Positions 34,361 to 43,656 of a DNA stretch of 64,000 bases are shown here, piece after piece. Each line of letters begins with the position of its first letter. Position 1 is the stretch's first letter. The notes under the pieces are model-generated. The model was not told where the DNA came from. It worked only from the letters and a program-made list of their open reading frames with translations, and searched no databases. The position numbers and the translations under genes are program-made. The DNA lies in the NCBI GenBank assembly GCA_934728355.1, contig CAKVEA010000002.1:1-64000 (forward strand). The letters run 5' to 3'. Origin of the DNA: an uncultured Eubacteriales bacterium. GTDB lineage: Bacteria; Bacillota; Clostridia; Oscillospirales; Acutalibacteraceae.

Positions 34361-34389
34361 TTGACAAATTTCATAAGTACTATTAGAAT
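34361..34389 (+). promoter_or_regulatory. sigma-A promoter of the HIT gene
   Basis: TTGACA (34361-34366), 17 bp, TAGAAT (34384-34389). Confidence 0.8.
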
Positions 34390-34450
34390 AAAATCACTTA
34401 TTAAGATATAATTTACACTCAAGTGGTAAAAAATGGAGGTTTATAAAGCT

Positions 34451-34789
34451 ATGGACTGCATATTTTGTAAAATTGCAAACGGGGAAATAAAATCTTCTAA
34501 ATTATATGAGGATGATAAGATAATTATTTTCAAAGATTTAGATCCTCAAGCTCCGATACATCTTTTGGCTATTCCAAAAACTCACATATCTTCACTTGCT
34601 GAAGTTCGAAAAGAACATTCTGAAATAATTTCTCATATATTCACTAAAATTTCTGAACTTCAGTCAATTTTAGGAATAGGAAATGACTTCAGATTAGTAT
34701 GTAACTGTGGAAAAAATTCCGGTCAAACAGTAAATCATCTACATTTTCATATTTTGTCAGGAAGAAAACTTGCATGGCCTCCGGGTTAA
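34451..34789 (+). CDS. HIT family (Hint-like) nucleotide hydrolase
   Basis: A 112-residue purine nucleoside phosphoramidase-like protein. It starts DCIFCKIANGEI with the two zinc-type cysteines, then FKDLDPQAPIHLLAIPKTHI and the histidine triad NHLHFHILSGRKLAWPPG. The start is ATG 34451, 11 bases after GGAGG; the ATG at 34433 belongs to that ribosome site. A terminator separates it from comEC. Confidence 0.94.
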   Translation: MDCIFCKIANGEIKSSKLYEDDKIIIFKDLDPQAPIHLLAIPKTHISSLAEVRKEHSEIISHIFTKISELQSILGIGNDFRLVCNCGKNSGQTVNHLHFHILSGRKLAWPPG

Positions 34790-34819
34790 TCGGTTTTCTG
34801 TTTTTTCAAATTTAAAATA

Positions 34820-34850
34820 AAAACTCAACTTTAAGAGTTTTTATTTTTTT
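34820..34850 (+). terminator. intrinsic terminator after the HIT gene
   Basis: AAAACTC/GAGTTTT with an 8-nt loop, followed by TATTTTTTT. It ends 18 bp before comEC, which may need read-through or a promoter I do not see. Confidence 0.8.
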
Positions 34851-34867
34851 GGACGGTTAAAAGTTTC

Positions 34868-37072
34868 ATGAAAAGATTTTTTTGTTTAGTAGGTTTCTCT
34901 TATTTTATTTCAATGTTTGTTTCTTCGTATCTACCTGAAAATTTTTATCTATATATTTCAGGTGGAGCTTTTCTGGTTGGAATAATTTTACTTCTTACAA
35001 AAAAATTTAAAGCTGTTTCTGTTTCTTTAATAACTTGTTCTGTTGCGGTACTTATAAATTTTTTAAATTACAAATCAAATATATTACCTGTTCAGGCACT
35101 CAATAAAAAAGATTTTTTGGTCTCAGGCGAAGTCATAGATTTGCCATATAAAAAAAATAATACTTACCATTACGATTTAAAAATCAAATCTTTGAACGGC
35201 AAAGAAATAAAACCCTTTAAAACTAAAGTCTATTCCGTAGCACCTCTTGAATTAAATCATTTGGATACATTTGTCGGCCACGTTTGGTTTCACTTACCAG
35301 AAAACAGTGATTCCTTCGATTGGATTCAATATTATAAGTCCAAAAACGTTTATATTCTTGGCTCGGCAATAAGTTTTTTACCATATGAAGTAAAAACTAC
35401 TTCGGATAATTTCAGTATAAATAAAATCATTTTTGATTTAAGAAAAAGAATGCTTTCTATACCACGAAGTGTTTTTTCTGAAAAGCTTGCAAATGTAATG
35501 AATGGATTTTTTCTAGGTGAAAAACATAATTTTCCAGTAGATGTAAAAAATAATTTTGATAGAATAGGTATTTATCACTTAATAGCAACTTCAGGAATAC
35601 ATATATCAATTTTATCCGGTTTTTTATTATTCATTTTAGAAAGACTTAGAATTAATAAAAGAATCTCCGCAATTTTATCGTCATTACTAATAATTTTATT
35701 TATGGCACTTACAGGATTCTCGCCATCTGTAATGAGATCGGGAATAATGTTTATAATATGTAGCTTAGGAACTGTTTTTTTTAGAAAATCCGATTCTCTC
35801 AACAATTTAGGTTTTTCAATATTATTAATATGCTTAGGTAGTCCGGGAGCAGCTTTGGATATTTCTCTGTGGATGAGTGTTCTTGCATCACTTGGAATAC
35901 TTACTTTAAGAGAAAAAATATACTATTATTTGACTTCAAAAATAGGAGAAAAAAGTAAAAACAAATTCTTAAATTATGTACTTTCATCTATATCTGTCAG
36001 TATTTCAGTTAGCATTTTTTCTTTTCCAATGGCTGCGTGGTTTTATAAAAAATTTTCATTATTATTTGTAATTTCAAACTTAATATTTATTCCTCTTAGT
36101 ACCATTTTATTAAATTCAATAACGATTTTTCAGTTTCTTAAACTTTTTTCTATCCCGAATATACTAACCATGCCCGTAGGATATGTATGCGGCATTACAA
36201 CTAAGTTAATAATTTTTATATCCGGAATTTTAGCTAAAATTCCATTTGCTATGATATCTCTTAATTACGGTTATGTGAAACTTTCAATTTCATTTATAAT
36301 TATACTCTTGTCGATAAGCTTAATGCTTAAAAACTACACAAAGGCGCTAAAGCTTTCTCTTTCTGTCTCTGCTGTAATTTTATTTTCAGGCTTTTTGTCT
36401 TATTTAGCCTTCAATTACGACGTAACTCGTGTTGCGATTATCAACTGTTACAAAGGTTCGGCTCTGGTGATTTCAAGAGGATTTAAGCAAGCTGCTGTAG
36501 TATACTATGAAAACAGTTTAGAATATTCTCCTTTTGATGAATATACTTTCCGTCAATCATTTTTTAAAAGGGATTATCTCGCTATACTTTCAGATGATGA
36601 AAACAGTAAAAATATAAATGAAGTTATTTCTAATTATAATCCAGAAAATATTTTAATACCTAGAAGCTCTAACTTAAAAAACAGACCAAATACATTTTAT
36701 TTTAATAATATATTTTCTTCTAAGCTTTGGAGCAATATAGAAATAGAGACCATAAAATCAGAAGATGATCATCTATTTGCGATGATTAAAATTTCAGACA
36801 CCAAATTTGTAGTATGTTTAAATGGAGGAGATGCTAAAAAATTACCTAAAGACTACAAAGAATGTGATTTTTTTATTGCCTCATGTTTACCTATTAACTA
36901 CCACGAAATAAATACTAAAAATTTTATAATTTCAGCTCAAAAAGAAGCATCCGAAATATTTGAAGCTAAACTTGCAGATACCAATATAGAGACATTCCAA
37001 ACGTCTTTTGGAAGCAATGTTTATATAGATATAAATAAGAACAATAAATATTTAATTCGGAGGTTTCAATAA
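34868..37072 (+). CDS. comEC: ComEC/Rec2 DNA uptake channel with degenerate C-terminal domain
   Basis: A 734-residue membrane protein of the ComEC family, the channel that carries single-stranded DNA in during transformation. The competence domain shows FFLGEKHNFPVDVKNNFDRI, GIYHLIATSGIHISILSGFL (the hallmark HxxAxSGxHv) and MALTGFSPSVMRSGIMF. The C-terminal ~230 residues occupy the place of the metallo-beta-lactamase-like nuclease, but no HxHxDH metal motif is present, so nuclease activity is doubtful. It is followed 3 bp later by holA. Such degenerate tails may mean altered uptake or decay. Confidence 0.88.
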   Translation: MKRFFCLVGFSYFISMFVSSYLPENFYLYISGGAFLVGIILLLTKKFKAVSVSLITCSVAVLINFLNYKSNILPVQALNKKDFLVSGEVIDLPYKKNNTYHYDLKIKSLNGKEIKPFKTKVYSVAPLELNHLDTFVGHVWFHLPENSDSFDWIQYYKSKNVYILGSAISFLPYEVKTTSDNFSINKIIFDLRKRMLSIPRSVFSEKLANVMNGFFLGEKHNFPVDVKNNFDRIGIYHLIATSGIHISILSGFLLFILERLRINKRISAILSSLLIILFMALTGFSPSVMRSGIMFIICSLGTVFFRKSDSLNNLGFSILLICLGSPGAALDISLWMSVLASLGILTLREKIYYYLTSKIGEKSKNKFLNYVLSSISVSISVSIFSFPMAAWFYKKFSLLFVISNLIFIPLSTILLNSITIFQFLKLFSIPNILTMPVGYVCGITTKLIIFISGILAKIPFAMISLNYGYVKLSISFIIILLSISLMLKNYTKALKLSLSVSAVILFSGFLSYLAFNYDVTRVAIINCYKGSALVISRGFKQAAVVYYENSLEYSPFDEYTFRQSFFKRDYLAILSDDENSKNINEVISNYNPENILIPRSSNLKNRPNTFYFNNIFSSKLWSNIEIETIKSEDDHLFAMIKISDTKFVVCLNGGDAKKLPKDYKECDFFIASCLPINYHEINTKNFIISAQKEASEIFEAKLADTNIETFQTSFGSNVYIDINKNNKYLIRRFQ

Positions 37073-37075
37073 AGT

Positions 37076-38113
37076 ATGTCTGAAATGAATTACAATCAAT
37101 TAAAAAACAGTCTTGATAATCAAAATCTTAAAAATTTGTATTTTTTATGTGGGGAACCCAATTTAGTAAAATATTTTGAAAACAGAATAATTTTAAGTAC
37201 TTTAGGGGAAAACTACACAACTTTTGACTATATTATTTTGAATGAAGAAAATTTTTCAAACGAAGGCTTTGAAACTTCACTTAATACTTTCCCTATTACA
37301 AATGCAAGAAAGTGTATAATACTTAAAAACCTATCATGGGAGGAAATAAACAATGACGATATAAAAATTTTTCTAGAACTTCTTAAAGATATTCCGGAAT
37401 TTGCTGTAGTGATTATTATTAATACATCCATTACTGTTGGCACAAAAAATAATTTAAAACTTTCAAAAATTCAAGATTTTGCAAAAGACACAGGCATTTT
37501 TTCTAATTTGTCTTTGAAGGATTTTCCAATCGAGAGACAAATAGTAGCTTGGGTCAGACGAGATTATGGAAAAACAATCGAAAAACGGGAAGTTAAAAAA
37601 ATTCTTGAAATGTGTAAAGGATACCAAATACATGAAATACAAAATGAAGTCAAAAAAATATGTGAATTCGAAAAAGAAAACACTATAAAAGAAAGTTCAC
37701 TTGAAATTATTTGGAAATCAAAGCAAAAGGTAAATGTGTATGAACTTTCAAAAGCACTATACTTAAAAAATGCAAAAAAATGTTTTGATATACTTTCCTC
37801 TTTACTTTCTCAGGGGGAAGAACCGCTTTATATTCTAAATGCTATTTTAGGAGAATATATTGACATGTACAGAGTTAAGCTTTTTTTAGAAAATAAAGAG
37901 TCACCGGAAAAACTTCTTGAGATTTTTGATTATAAAAAGAAAGAATTCAGAATCAAAAATGCCGTAAAATCAGCGACAAATTTAAGCTTAAAAGAAATTG
38001 AAGAAATAATCTTTTATTTTATCCGGGCAGATGAAAAATTGAAATCAACAAACATTGATCCAAAAACAGTACTTTCAGAGTTAATAACTCTTATACTTAT
38101 TAAAACAAACTGA
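37076..38113 (+). CDS. holA: DNA polymerase III delta subunit
   Basis: A 345-residue clamp-loader delta subunit. The order of segments is typical: LKNLYFLCGEPNLVKYFENR near the N-terminus, NTFPITNARKCIILKNLSWE, VKKICEFEKENTIKESSLEI and the C-terminal collar helices FDILSSLLSQGEEPLYILNA and EIIFYFIRADEKLKSTNIDP. It lacks a P-loop, as delta does. It directly follows comEC, the common Firmicutes arrangement. GGAGG lies 12 bases before ATG. Confidence 0.92.
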   Translation: MSEMNYNQLKNSLDNQNLKNLYFLCGEPNLVKYFENRIILSTLGENYTTFDYIILNEENFSNEGFETSLNTFPITNARKCIILKNLSWEEINNDDIKIFLELLKDIPEFAVVIIINTSITVGTKNNLKLSKIQDFAKDTGIFSNLSLKDFPIERQIVAWVRRDYGKTIEKREVKKILEMCKGYQIHEIQNEVKKICEFEKENTIKESSLEIIWKSKQKVNVYELSKALYLKNAKKCFDILSSLLSQGEEPLYILNAILGEYIDMYRVKLFLENKESPEKLLEIFDYKKKEFRIKNAVKSATNLSLKEIEEIIFYFIRADEKLKSTNIDPKTVLSELITLILIKTN

Positions 38114-38136
38114 TAACCGCTAAACTTTTACTACAC

Positions 38137-38165
38137 TTGCATAAATAAATATACTCAAGTATAAT
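38137..38165 (+). promoter_or_regulatory. sigma-A promoter of murE-murF
   Basis: TTGCAT (38137-38142), 17 bp, TATAAT (38160-38165), about 51 bp before murE. Confidence 0.7.
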
Positions 38166-38215
38166 TTGTTATAAGGCTGCTTTATGAATTACTATTATTC
38201 CGAAAGGGAGAAATT

Positions 38216-39670
38216 ATGAATTTAAACAAAATTATTGAAAACTTAAAAACAACAAACATTGCCGGAAACACAGACATAGAAATCTCAGATATAATTTATG
38301 ATTCAAGAAAAGTAAAAAAAGATTGCATATTCGTGTGCTTAAAAGGTGTAAATTCAAACGGTCATGATTTTATTCCTCAGGCAATCGAGCTTGGAGCAAA
38401 AGCTATCGTAGTCGAAGAAGATACTCCGATTGCAGGAGTGACTGTGATAAAGGTTGAAAATACGAGAAAAGCACTTTCATACATGTCCGCTAATTTTTTT
38501 AAACATCCTTCAAAAGAGCTCAAAACAATTGCAATAACAGGAACAAAAGGTAAAACTACCACTTCATTTATGATAAAATCTATTTTGGAATCAAGTGGAT
38601 TTAAAGTAGGAGTAATAGGAACAATAGGAGTAATTTTAGACGGAAAAGTAGCTGCACTGAATAATACTACACCCGAGTCCTATGATGTACAAAAATATTT
38701 TAGAAAAATGGCTGACGAAGGGTGCAAATATGCTGTTATCGAAGCTTCATCAATAGGACTTGTAAGAAACAGACTGGATAATATAGTATTCGACATAGGG
38801 ATATTTACAAATATTTCAAGTGACCATATAGGGAAATATGAGCATAAAGACTATAAAGAATATATTGAAGCTAAAAGTTTGCTTTTTAAAAAATGTCGAA
38901 TTGGTATTATAAATAAAGATGACGAAGACTATAGAGAAATAATAAAAAATCATACATGTGAAATTAAAACTTTCGGAATAGCTAAGAGTTCTGATTATAA
39001 CGCGACTTCTATAAAATTAATAAATGAAAACGGATATGTCGGAACATCATTTAAATTAACAGGAAACCTAAATATAGAAAAAATTTCGATTTCAATACCA
39101 GGGGAATTCAATGTTTACAATTCCCTCGCAGCTTGTGCAACTTGTGACTTACTTGGTATGTCAAGCGAAAACATAATATCAGGTATTAAATCCACAACTG
39201 TAAAAGGAAGATTCGAGCCTGTTATAAAAAACAGCAAATATTCCTTGTTTATAGATTATGCCCATAATGCAGTGAGCATGGAAAATATTTTAAAAACACT
39301 TAAGAAGTATAGTCCTAAAAGAATAGTAACACTTTTCGGTGCAGGAGGAAATCGCCCTAAAATTCGCAGATACGAAATGGGTGAAGTATGTGGAAAATAT
39401 TCTGATTTTTCAGTTATAACAAGCGACAATCCAAGATTTGAGGACCCGCTCGAAATTATAAATGATATAGAAGTAGGAATAAAAAAAACAAAAGGAAAAT
39501 ATACTATTATACCAGACAGGAAAAAAGCTATTGAATTTTGCATTAAAAATGCTTTGGAAGGTGACATTATAATTCTTGCCGGAAAAGGTCATGAAGATTA
39601 CCAAGAAATTAAAGGGGTTAAATACCCTTTCGATGAACGGGAAGTAATAAAAGAAATACTAAATAAATAA
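38216..39670 (+). CDS. murE: UDP-MurNAc-tripeptide synthetase, DAP type
   Basis: A 484-residue Mur ligase adding the third residue of the stem peptide. The ATP loop is AITGTKGKTTTSFMI. NNTTPESYDVQKYFRKMADE is the UDP-substrate region. The specificity motif is SDNPRFEDP: DNPR is the form that binds meso-diaminopimelate, so the peptidoglycan is likely DAP-type rather than Lys-type. The end contains ILAGKGHEDYQEI. GAAAGGGAG lies before ATG. It forms a pair with murF. Confidence 0.95.
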   Translation: MNLNKIIENLKTTNIAGNTDIEISDIIYDSRKVKKDCIFVCLKGVNSNGHDFIPQAIELGAKAIVVEEDTPIAGVTVIKVENTRKALSYMSANFFKHPSKELKTIAITGTKGKTTTSFMIKSILESSGFKVGVIGTIGVILDGKVAALNNTTPESYDVQKYFRKMADEGCKYAVIEASSIGLVRNRLDNIVFDIGIFTNISSDHIGKYEHKDYKEYIEAKSLLFKKCRIGIINKDDEDYREIIKNHTCEIKTFGIAKSSDYNATSIKLINENGYVGTSFKLTGNLNIEKISISIPGEFNVYNSLAACATCDLLGMSSENIISGIKSTTVKGRFEPVIKNSKYSLFIDYAHNAVSMENILKTLKKYSPKRIVTLFGAGGNRPKIRRYEMGEVCGKYSDFSVITSDNPRFEDPLEIINDIEVGIKKTKGKYTIIPDRKKAIEFCIKNALEGDIIILAGKGHEDYQEIKGVKYPFDEREVIKEILNK

Positions 39671-39705
39671 AATATAAAAAATTAAAATATGAATCGAGGA
39701 ACATT

Positions 39706-41073
39706 ATGGAAAAAATAAGCATAAAGGAAATACTTGATGCAACTGACGGTATACTTATTTCTGGAAATACAAATCAAACCATAGATTCAGTATGCATAGA
39801 CTCAAGGGAAGTAACTCCGGGATGTTTATTCGTTCCTATAAAAGGAGAAAATACCGACGGTCATAATTTTATTGCAAATGCTTTCGAAAACGGAGCTTCT
39901 TTATCATTTACTGAAAAAGATTTAAACGAAAAAATAAACGGATCTATTATAAAAGTTGAATCCAGCATAAAAGCTCTTCAGGATTTAGCCAAATACTACA
40001 GAAAAAAATTTCAGATTCCCATCATAGGAGTTACCGGAAGTGTTGGAAAAACAACAACAAAAGAAATGATTGCTTCAGCAATCGGATCAAATTTAAAGGT
40101 TTTAAAAACCAGTGGAAATTACAACGGTCAAATAGGTCTCCCCTTAACCCTTTTTAATCTTGACAGCACTTATCAAATTGCAGTAATAGAAATGGGAATA
40201 AGCAGAATCGGGGAAATGGACAGGCTGCAAGAAATAGCCGATCCTGATATAGGAATTATTACAAATATAGGTCTTTCTCATATAGAAAATTTTGAATCTA
40301 TGGAAGTAACTTGTAGTGAAAAATCCAAAATAGTAAAAGGAGAAAATAAAAAACTTTATTTAAACGGTGATTCTCCATTGCTTGCAAAAATTTCAAGTGA
40401 AGCTGAAATCGTAAAATTCGGAATAAACGGAGTATATAAATATAGATGTGAAGATATATTTTCAAATCAAAGTTCGACCAGTTTTGTTTTATGTACTCCT
40501 ACGTTAAAAGAAAATATAACCATTCCATGTTTAGGAATGCATAATGTTTACAATGCACTTGCAGCCATTTCTGTTGCTATGGACATGGGTGTTCATATTG
40601 ACGATATAAAAAAAGGTCTTTTAAATTTTAAAAATATACAAATGCGCCAGCAAATTTCAAAACTCGGAGATTTAATATTAATAGATGATTCTTATAATGC
40701 AAGTCCGGATTCAGTTAAAAGTTCAGTTAGTATACTTAAAAGTTTACCAAATGAGGGAAAGAATATAGTAGTAATTGCAGATATGCTTGAGCTGGGCAAC
40801 CGCTCCAAGGAAATTCATTTTGAAACCGGAAGATATATTGCTATGGAAAAAGTGGATATACTCATAACAATAGGAAATTATTCTAAATTTTTATCTCAAG
40901 GAGCAAAACTTGTAAATCAAAATATAATAACTTTTAATTTTGACAATAACAATCAAGCAACTCAAAAAATTGAAGAAATTATCTCTTCAAATGACAAAAT
41001 TCTTGTAAAAGGCTCCAGAGGAATGCATACAGAAGAGATAATTAAAAAAATAAAAGAAAAATACGATAAATAA
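39706..41073 (+). CDS. murF: UDP-MurNAc-tripeptide:D-Ala-D-Ala ligase
   Basis: A 455-residue stand-alone MurF that attaches D-Ala-D-Ala. The ATP loop is GVTGSVGKTTTKEMIAS, followed by NYNGQIGLPLTLFN and IEMGISRIGEMDRL. GMHNVYNALAAISVAMDMG and IDDSYNASPDSVKSS complete the pattern. A second MurF is fused to alanine racemase on the opposite strand immediately downstream (41118-43616), so this enzyme is duplicated. GAGGA lies before ATG. Confidence 0.94.
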   Translation: MEKISIKEILDATDGILISGNTNQTIDSVCIDSREVTPGCLFVPIKGENTDGHNFIANAFENGASLSFTEKDLNEKINGSIIKVESSIKALQDLAKYYRKKFQIPIIGVTGSVGKTTTKEMIASAIGSNLKVLKTSGNYNGQIGLPLTLFNLDSTYQIAVIEMGISRIGEMDRLQEIADPDIGIITNIGLSHIENFESMEVTCSEKSKIVKGENKKLYLNGDSPLLAKISSEAEIVKFGINGVYKYRCEDIFSNQSSTSFVLCTPTLKENITIPCLGMHNVYNALAAISVAMDMGVHIDDIKKGLLNFKNIQMRQQISKLGDLILIDDSYNASPDSVKSSVSILKSLPNEGKNIVVIADMLELGNRSKEIHFETGRYIAMEKVDILITIGNYSKFLSQGAKLVNQNIITFNFDNNNQATQKIEEIISSNDKILVKGSRGMHTEEIIKKIKEKYDK

Positions 41074-41083
41074 AATTAAATAA

Positions 41084-41112
41084 TCACCCACTGCTTTAGT
41101 GGGTGAATTTTT
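41084..41112 (+). terminator. terminator between convergent murF and murF-alr
   Basis: TCACCCACT/AGTGGGTGA (9 bp, 5-nt loop) followed by ATTTTT. It also lies 6 bp beyond the minus-strand fusion gene and may work both ways. Confidence 0.85.
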
Positions 41113-41117
41113 AAACC

Positions 41118-43616
41118 TTAAAATATTTCTATGCGTTCAGCCTTTTCCGCTATTCTTGAAATTATTTCATAACCTATTGTCCCGCAATTTTCAGCAATTT
41201 CATCTACTGTAATATTTACATTGTCAAAAATACAAACTTCGTCTCCTATATTAACTTTTCCTATAATATCCGTTATATCTATCATTGTTAAATCCATACA
41301 AATAGTTCCGACTATTGGTGCTTTTTGACCATTAACCACAAACGACCCTGATTTGTAAAGAGACCTAAATATACCATCTGAATACCCTATTGCTACAGTA
41401 GCTATTTTACTTTTACGATTTGTAGTATACCTTCTGTTATAACTTATAGGAGTACCGGCATCTACCTCTCTGATTTGTAAAATTTTTGAAGTAAATTTAA
41501 GTGCCGGCTTTAAATTAATTTTGCAATCGCACGGATAATACCCGTAAAAAATATACCCAGGCCTTACCATATTGAAAAGTTTTGCATTACTGTTAAACAT
41601 TCCGGGACTTGCACACGCGTGCTTGTATTTTACTTTTCCGTATGTATTTTCAAATAAATCTATACCCTTACAAAACCTTTCTGTTTGAAGTTTTGTAAAT
41701 TCCAAATCAGAATCTTCGGGTGTATCTGCACAAGCATAATGCATAAAAAGTCCTTCAACTTCAATATTTTTCAGTTTTGAAATTATTTTAGCAAAATTTT
41801 CTGTATCTTTTAGGTCAATTCCAAGTCTTGCATGACCCGTATCTATTTCAACATGTACACGTGTTATTTTATTTTGTTTTATTGATTCTTCATTTAATTT
41901 TTTAGCAAATTCTAAATCCGAAACTGCCGGAATACAATCATTTTCTACTATTTCATATATATCATCATAGCTCGGCTGATATATTATAACTAAATTGGTT
42001 TTTGGTAAAGTCTTTCTAATAGCTTTTGCTTCTTGTATGTCGGCAACCGCTAAATATTTGCAATTATGAAATAAATTGGATATTATATCGCTTCCAACAC
42101 CATAAGCATTTGCTTTAACCATTGGCATAACTTCAACATTTTTTCCAGCATAATGTTTTATCTGAGCAAAATTGTACTTAATAGCATTCACATCAACATA
42201 AAGTTTAGTTGTACTTGAGGAAAATGAACTATATTCCCCACCCGTAAGATATCTTTTTAAAAACTCGTATATCTCTTCCATTTTCATATTTCTAGAGCCT
42301 TTTATCAAAATAGTATCTCCGGGGTTTAATTTTTTACTGTCAATATAGTTTTTTAAAGAATCAATAAAAAGTTTTCTTTCATTTGTTTTAAAACAGTCTG
42401 AATGTTTAACCATCCCACTTTTAAAAGATTGAAAATCATCTCCTATAAAAAATACATGATCGATTTGTTTTTTACAGCAAATCTCGGCAAGTTTAAAATG
42501 TTCTTCGGCACTAAAATCTCCAAGTTCAAATATCTCGCCCAGAACAGCTATTTTTTTACCACAAGATTTATAGTTTGATAAATTTTCTATAGCCACAGCC
42601 GCTGAATCGGGACTTGAATTGTAATAATCTTTTATTATTGTTATTCCTCCTACCCGTGAAATTTCAGATCTCATAGGAGAAGGACTGTAGTTTTTAAAAG
42701 ACTGTGAAACATATTCTTCTGAAATCCCTAAGCTAAGTCCTATATATGCAGCAAATAAAGCATTACAAATATTATGATTTTCTACCGAAGGTATTTCAGC
42801 ACTAAAACTTTTATTTTCAAAATTCAAATCGAAGTAAGTAAAATCCTGCTGAAATCTAATATTTGAAGCATATAAATCCGGTTTATTTAAAGAATCTAAG
42901 CCTACAAAAACAGTTTTGAAATTTTCATTTTTTACGTTTTTCAAGAATTTATCATCAGAATTTAAAATCAGCATGCCACCGGGTTTTAAACCTTCTAAAA
43001 TTTCAAGCTTAGCACTTAATATATTTTTTTCTGACCCTAAATTTCCTATATGAGCTCTGCCTATATTAGTTATCACTGCAATATCAGGGCAAGAAATTTT
43101 AGAAAGTGTTTTTATTTCTCCAGAATGGTTCATACCAATTTCAAGAACAGCAAATTCATAGGTCTCATCAAGACTTAAAATACTTTTTGGAAGTCCTATT
43201 TCATTATTAAAATTTTTATCTGTAGAAAACACTTTATACTTTGAAGAAAGAACCTCAGCTATCATATTTTTAGTTGTTGTTTTTCCAACACTTCCTGTAA
43301 CTGCAATTATTTTTACGTTTAGAAGATTTCTATAGTAAGAAGCAAGTTTTTGCAAAGCTTTCAACACAGAAGGAACTTTCAAAACAGGTAAATTTGATTC
43401 AACATTTTCGCTGCATACCAAAGCTACAGCTCCTTTTTTTTCGGCTACAGAAATGAAATCATGTCCATCAAATCTTTCACCTTTTAAAGCAAAATATATG
43501 TCCCCTTTTTTTAAAGTTCTTGTATCTGTACTCACACCAAAAACCTTTTGATCACAAATATTTTCTGCTTTTGATTCAATAGCATTTGCAATTTCTCTTA
43601 AAGTTAACGTTTTCAT
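41118..43616 (-). CDS. MurF-alanine racemase fusion protein
   Basis: An 832-residue bifunctional protein. The MurF half (about residues 1-460) has VTGSVGKTTTKNMIAEVL, NNEIGLPKSIL, IGMNHSGEIKTL and DYYNSSPDSAA. The racemase half (about 465-832) has PMVKANAYGVGS with the PLP lysine, IDTGHARLGID, RPGYIFYGYYP and the catalytic-Tyr segment ISYNRRYTTNR, ending in GYEIISRIAEKAERI. This fusion is best known from Bacteroidota. The start is ATG 43616, 11 bases after AGAGG; an ATG at 43625 is too close to that site. It lies downstream of a double D-Ala-D-Ala ligase, so racemisation, ligation and addition of D-Ala-D-Ala are made from one operon. Confidence 0.92.
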   Translation of the reverse strand: MKTLTLREIANAIESKAENICDQKVFGVSTDTRTLKKGDIYFALKGERFDGHDFISVAEKKGAVALVCSENVESNLPVLKVPSVLKALQKLASYYRNLLNVKIIAVTGSVGKTTTKNMIAEVLSSKYKVFSTDKNFNNEIGLPKSILSLDETYEFAVLEIGMNHSGEIKTLSKISCPDIAVITNIGRAHIGNLGSEKNILSAKLEILEGLKPGGMLILNSDDKFLKNVKNENFKTVFVGLDSLNKPDLYASNIRFQQDFTYFDLNFENKSFSAEIPSVENHNICNALFAAYIGLSLGISEEYVSQSFKNYSPSPMRSEISRVGGITIIKDYYNSSPDSAAVAIENLSNYKSCGKKIAVLGEIFELGDFSAEEHFKLAEICCKKQIDHVFFIGDDFQSFKSGMVKHSDCFKTNERKLFIDSLKNYIDSKKLNPGDTILIKGSRNMKMEEIYEFLKRYLTGGEYSSFSSSTTKLYVDVNAIKYNFAQIKHYAGKNVEVMPMVKANAYGVGSDIISNLFHNCKYLAVADIQEAKAIRKTLPKTNLVIIYQPSYDDIYEIVENDCIPAVSDLEFAKKLNEESIKQNKITRVHVEIDTGHARLGIDLKDTENFAKIISKLKNIEVEGLFMHYACADTPEDSDLEFTKLQTERFCKGIDLFENTYGKVKYKHACASPGMFNSNAKLFNMVRPGYIFYGYYPCDCKINLKPALKFTSKILQIREVDAGTPISYNRRYTTNRKSKIATVAIGYSDGIFRSLYKSGSFVVNGQKAPIVGTICMDLTMIDITDIIGKVNIGDEVCIFDNVNITVDEIAENCGTIGYEIISRIAEKAERIEIF

Positions 43617-43656
43617 AAATTTCATTACCTCTTATTTTTTGAATTATAAACAAAAA

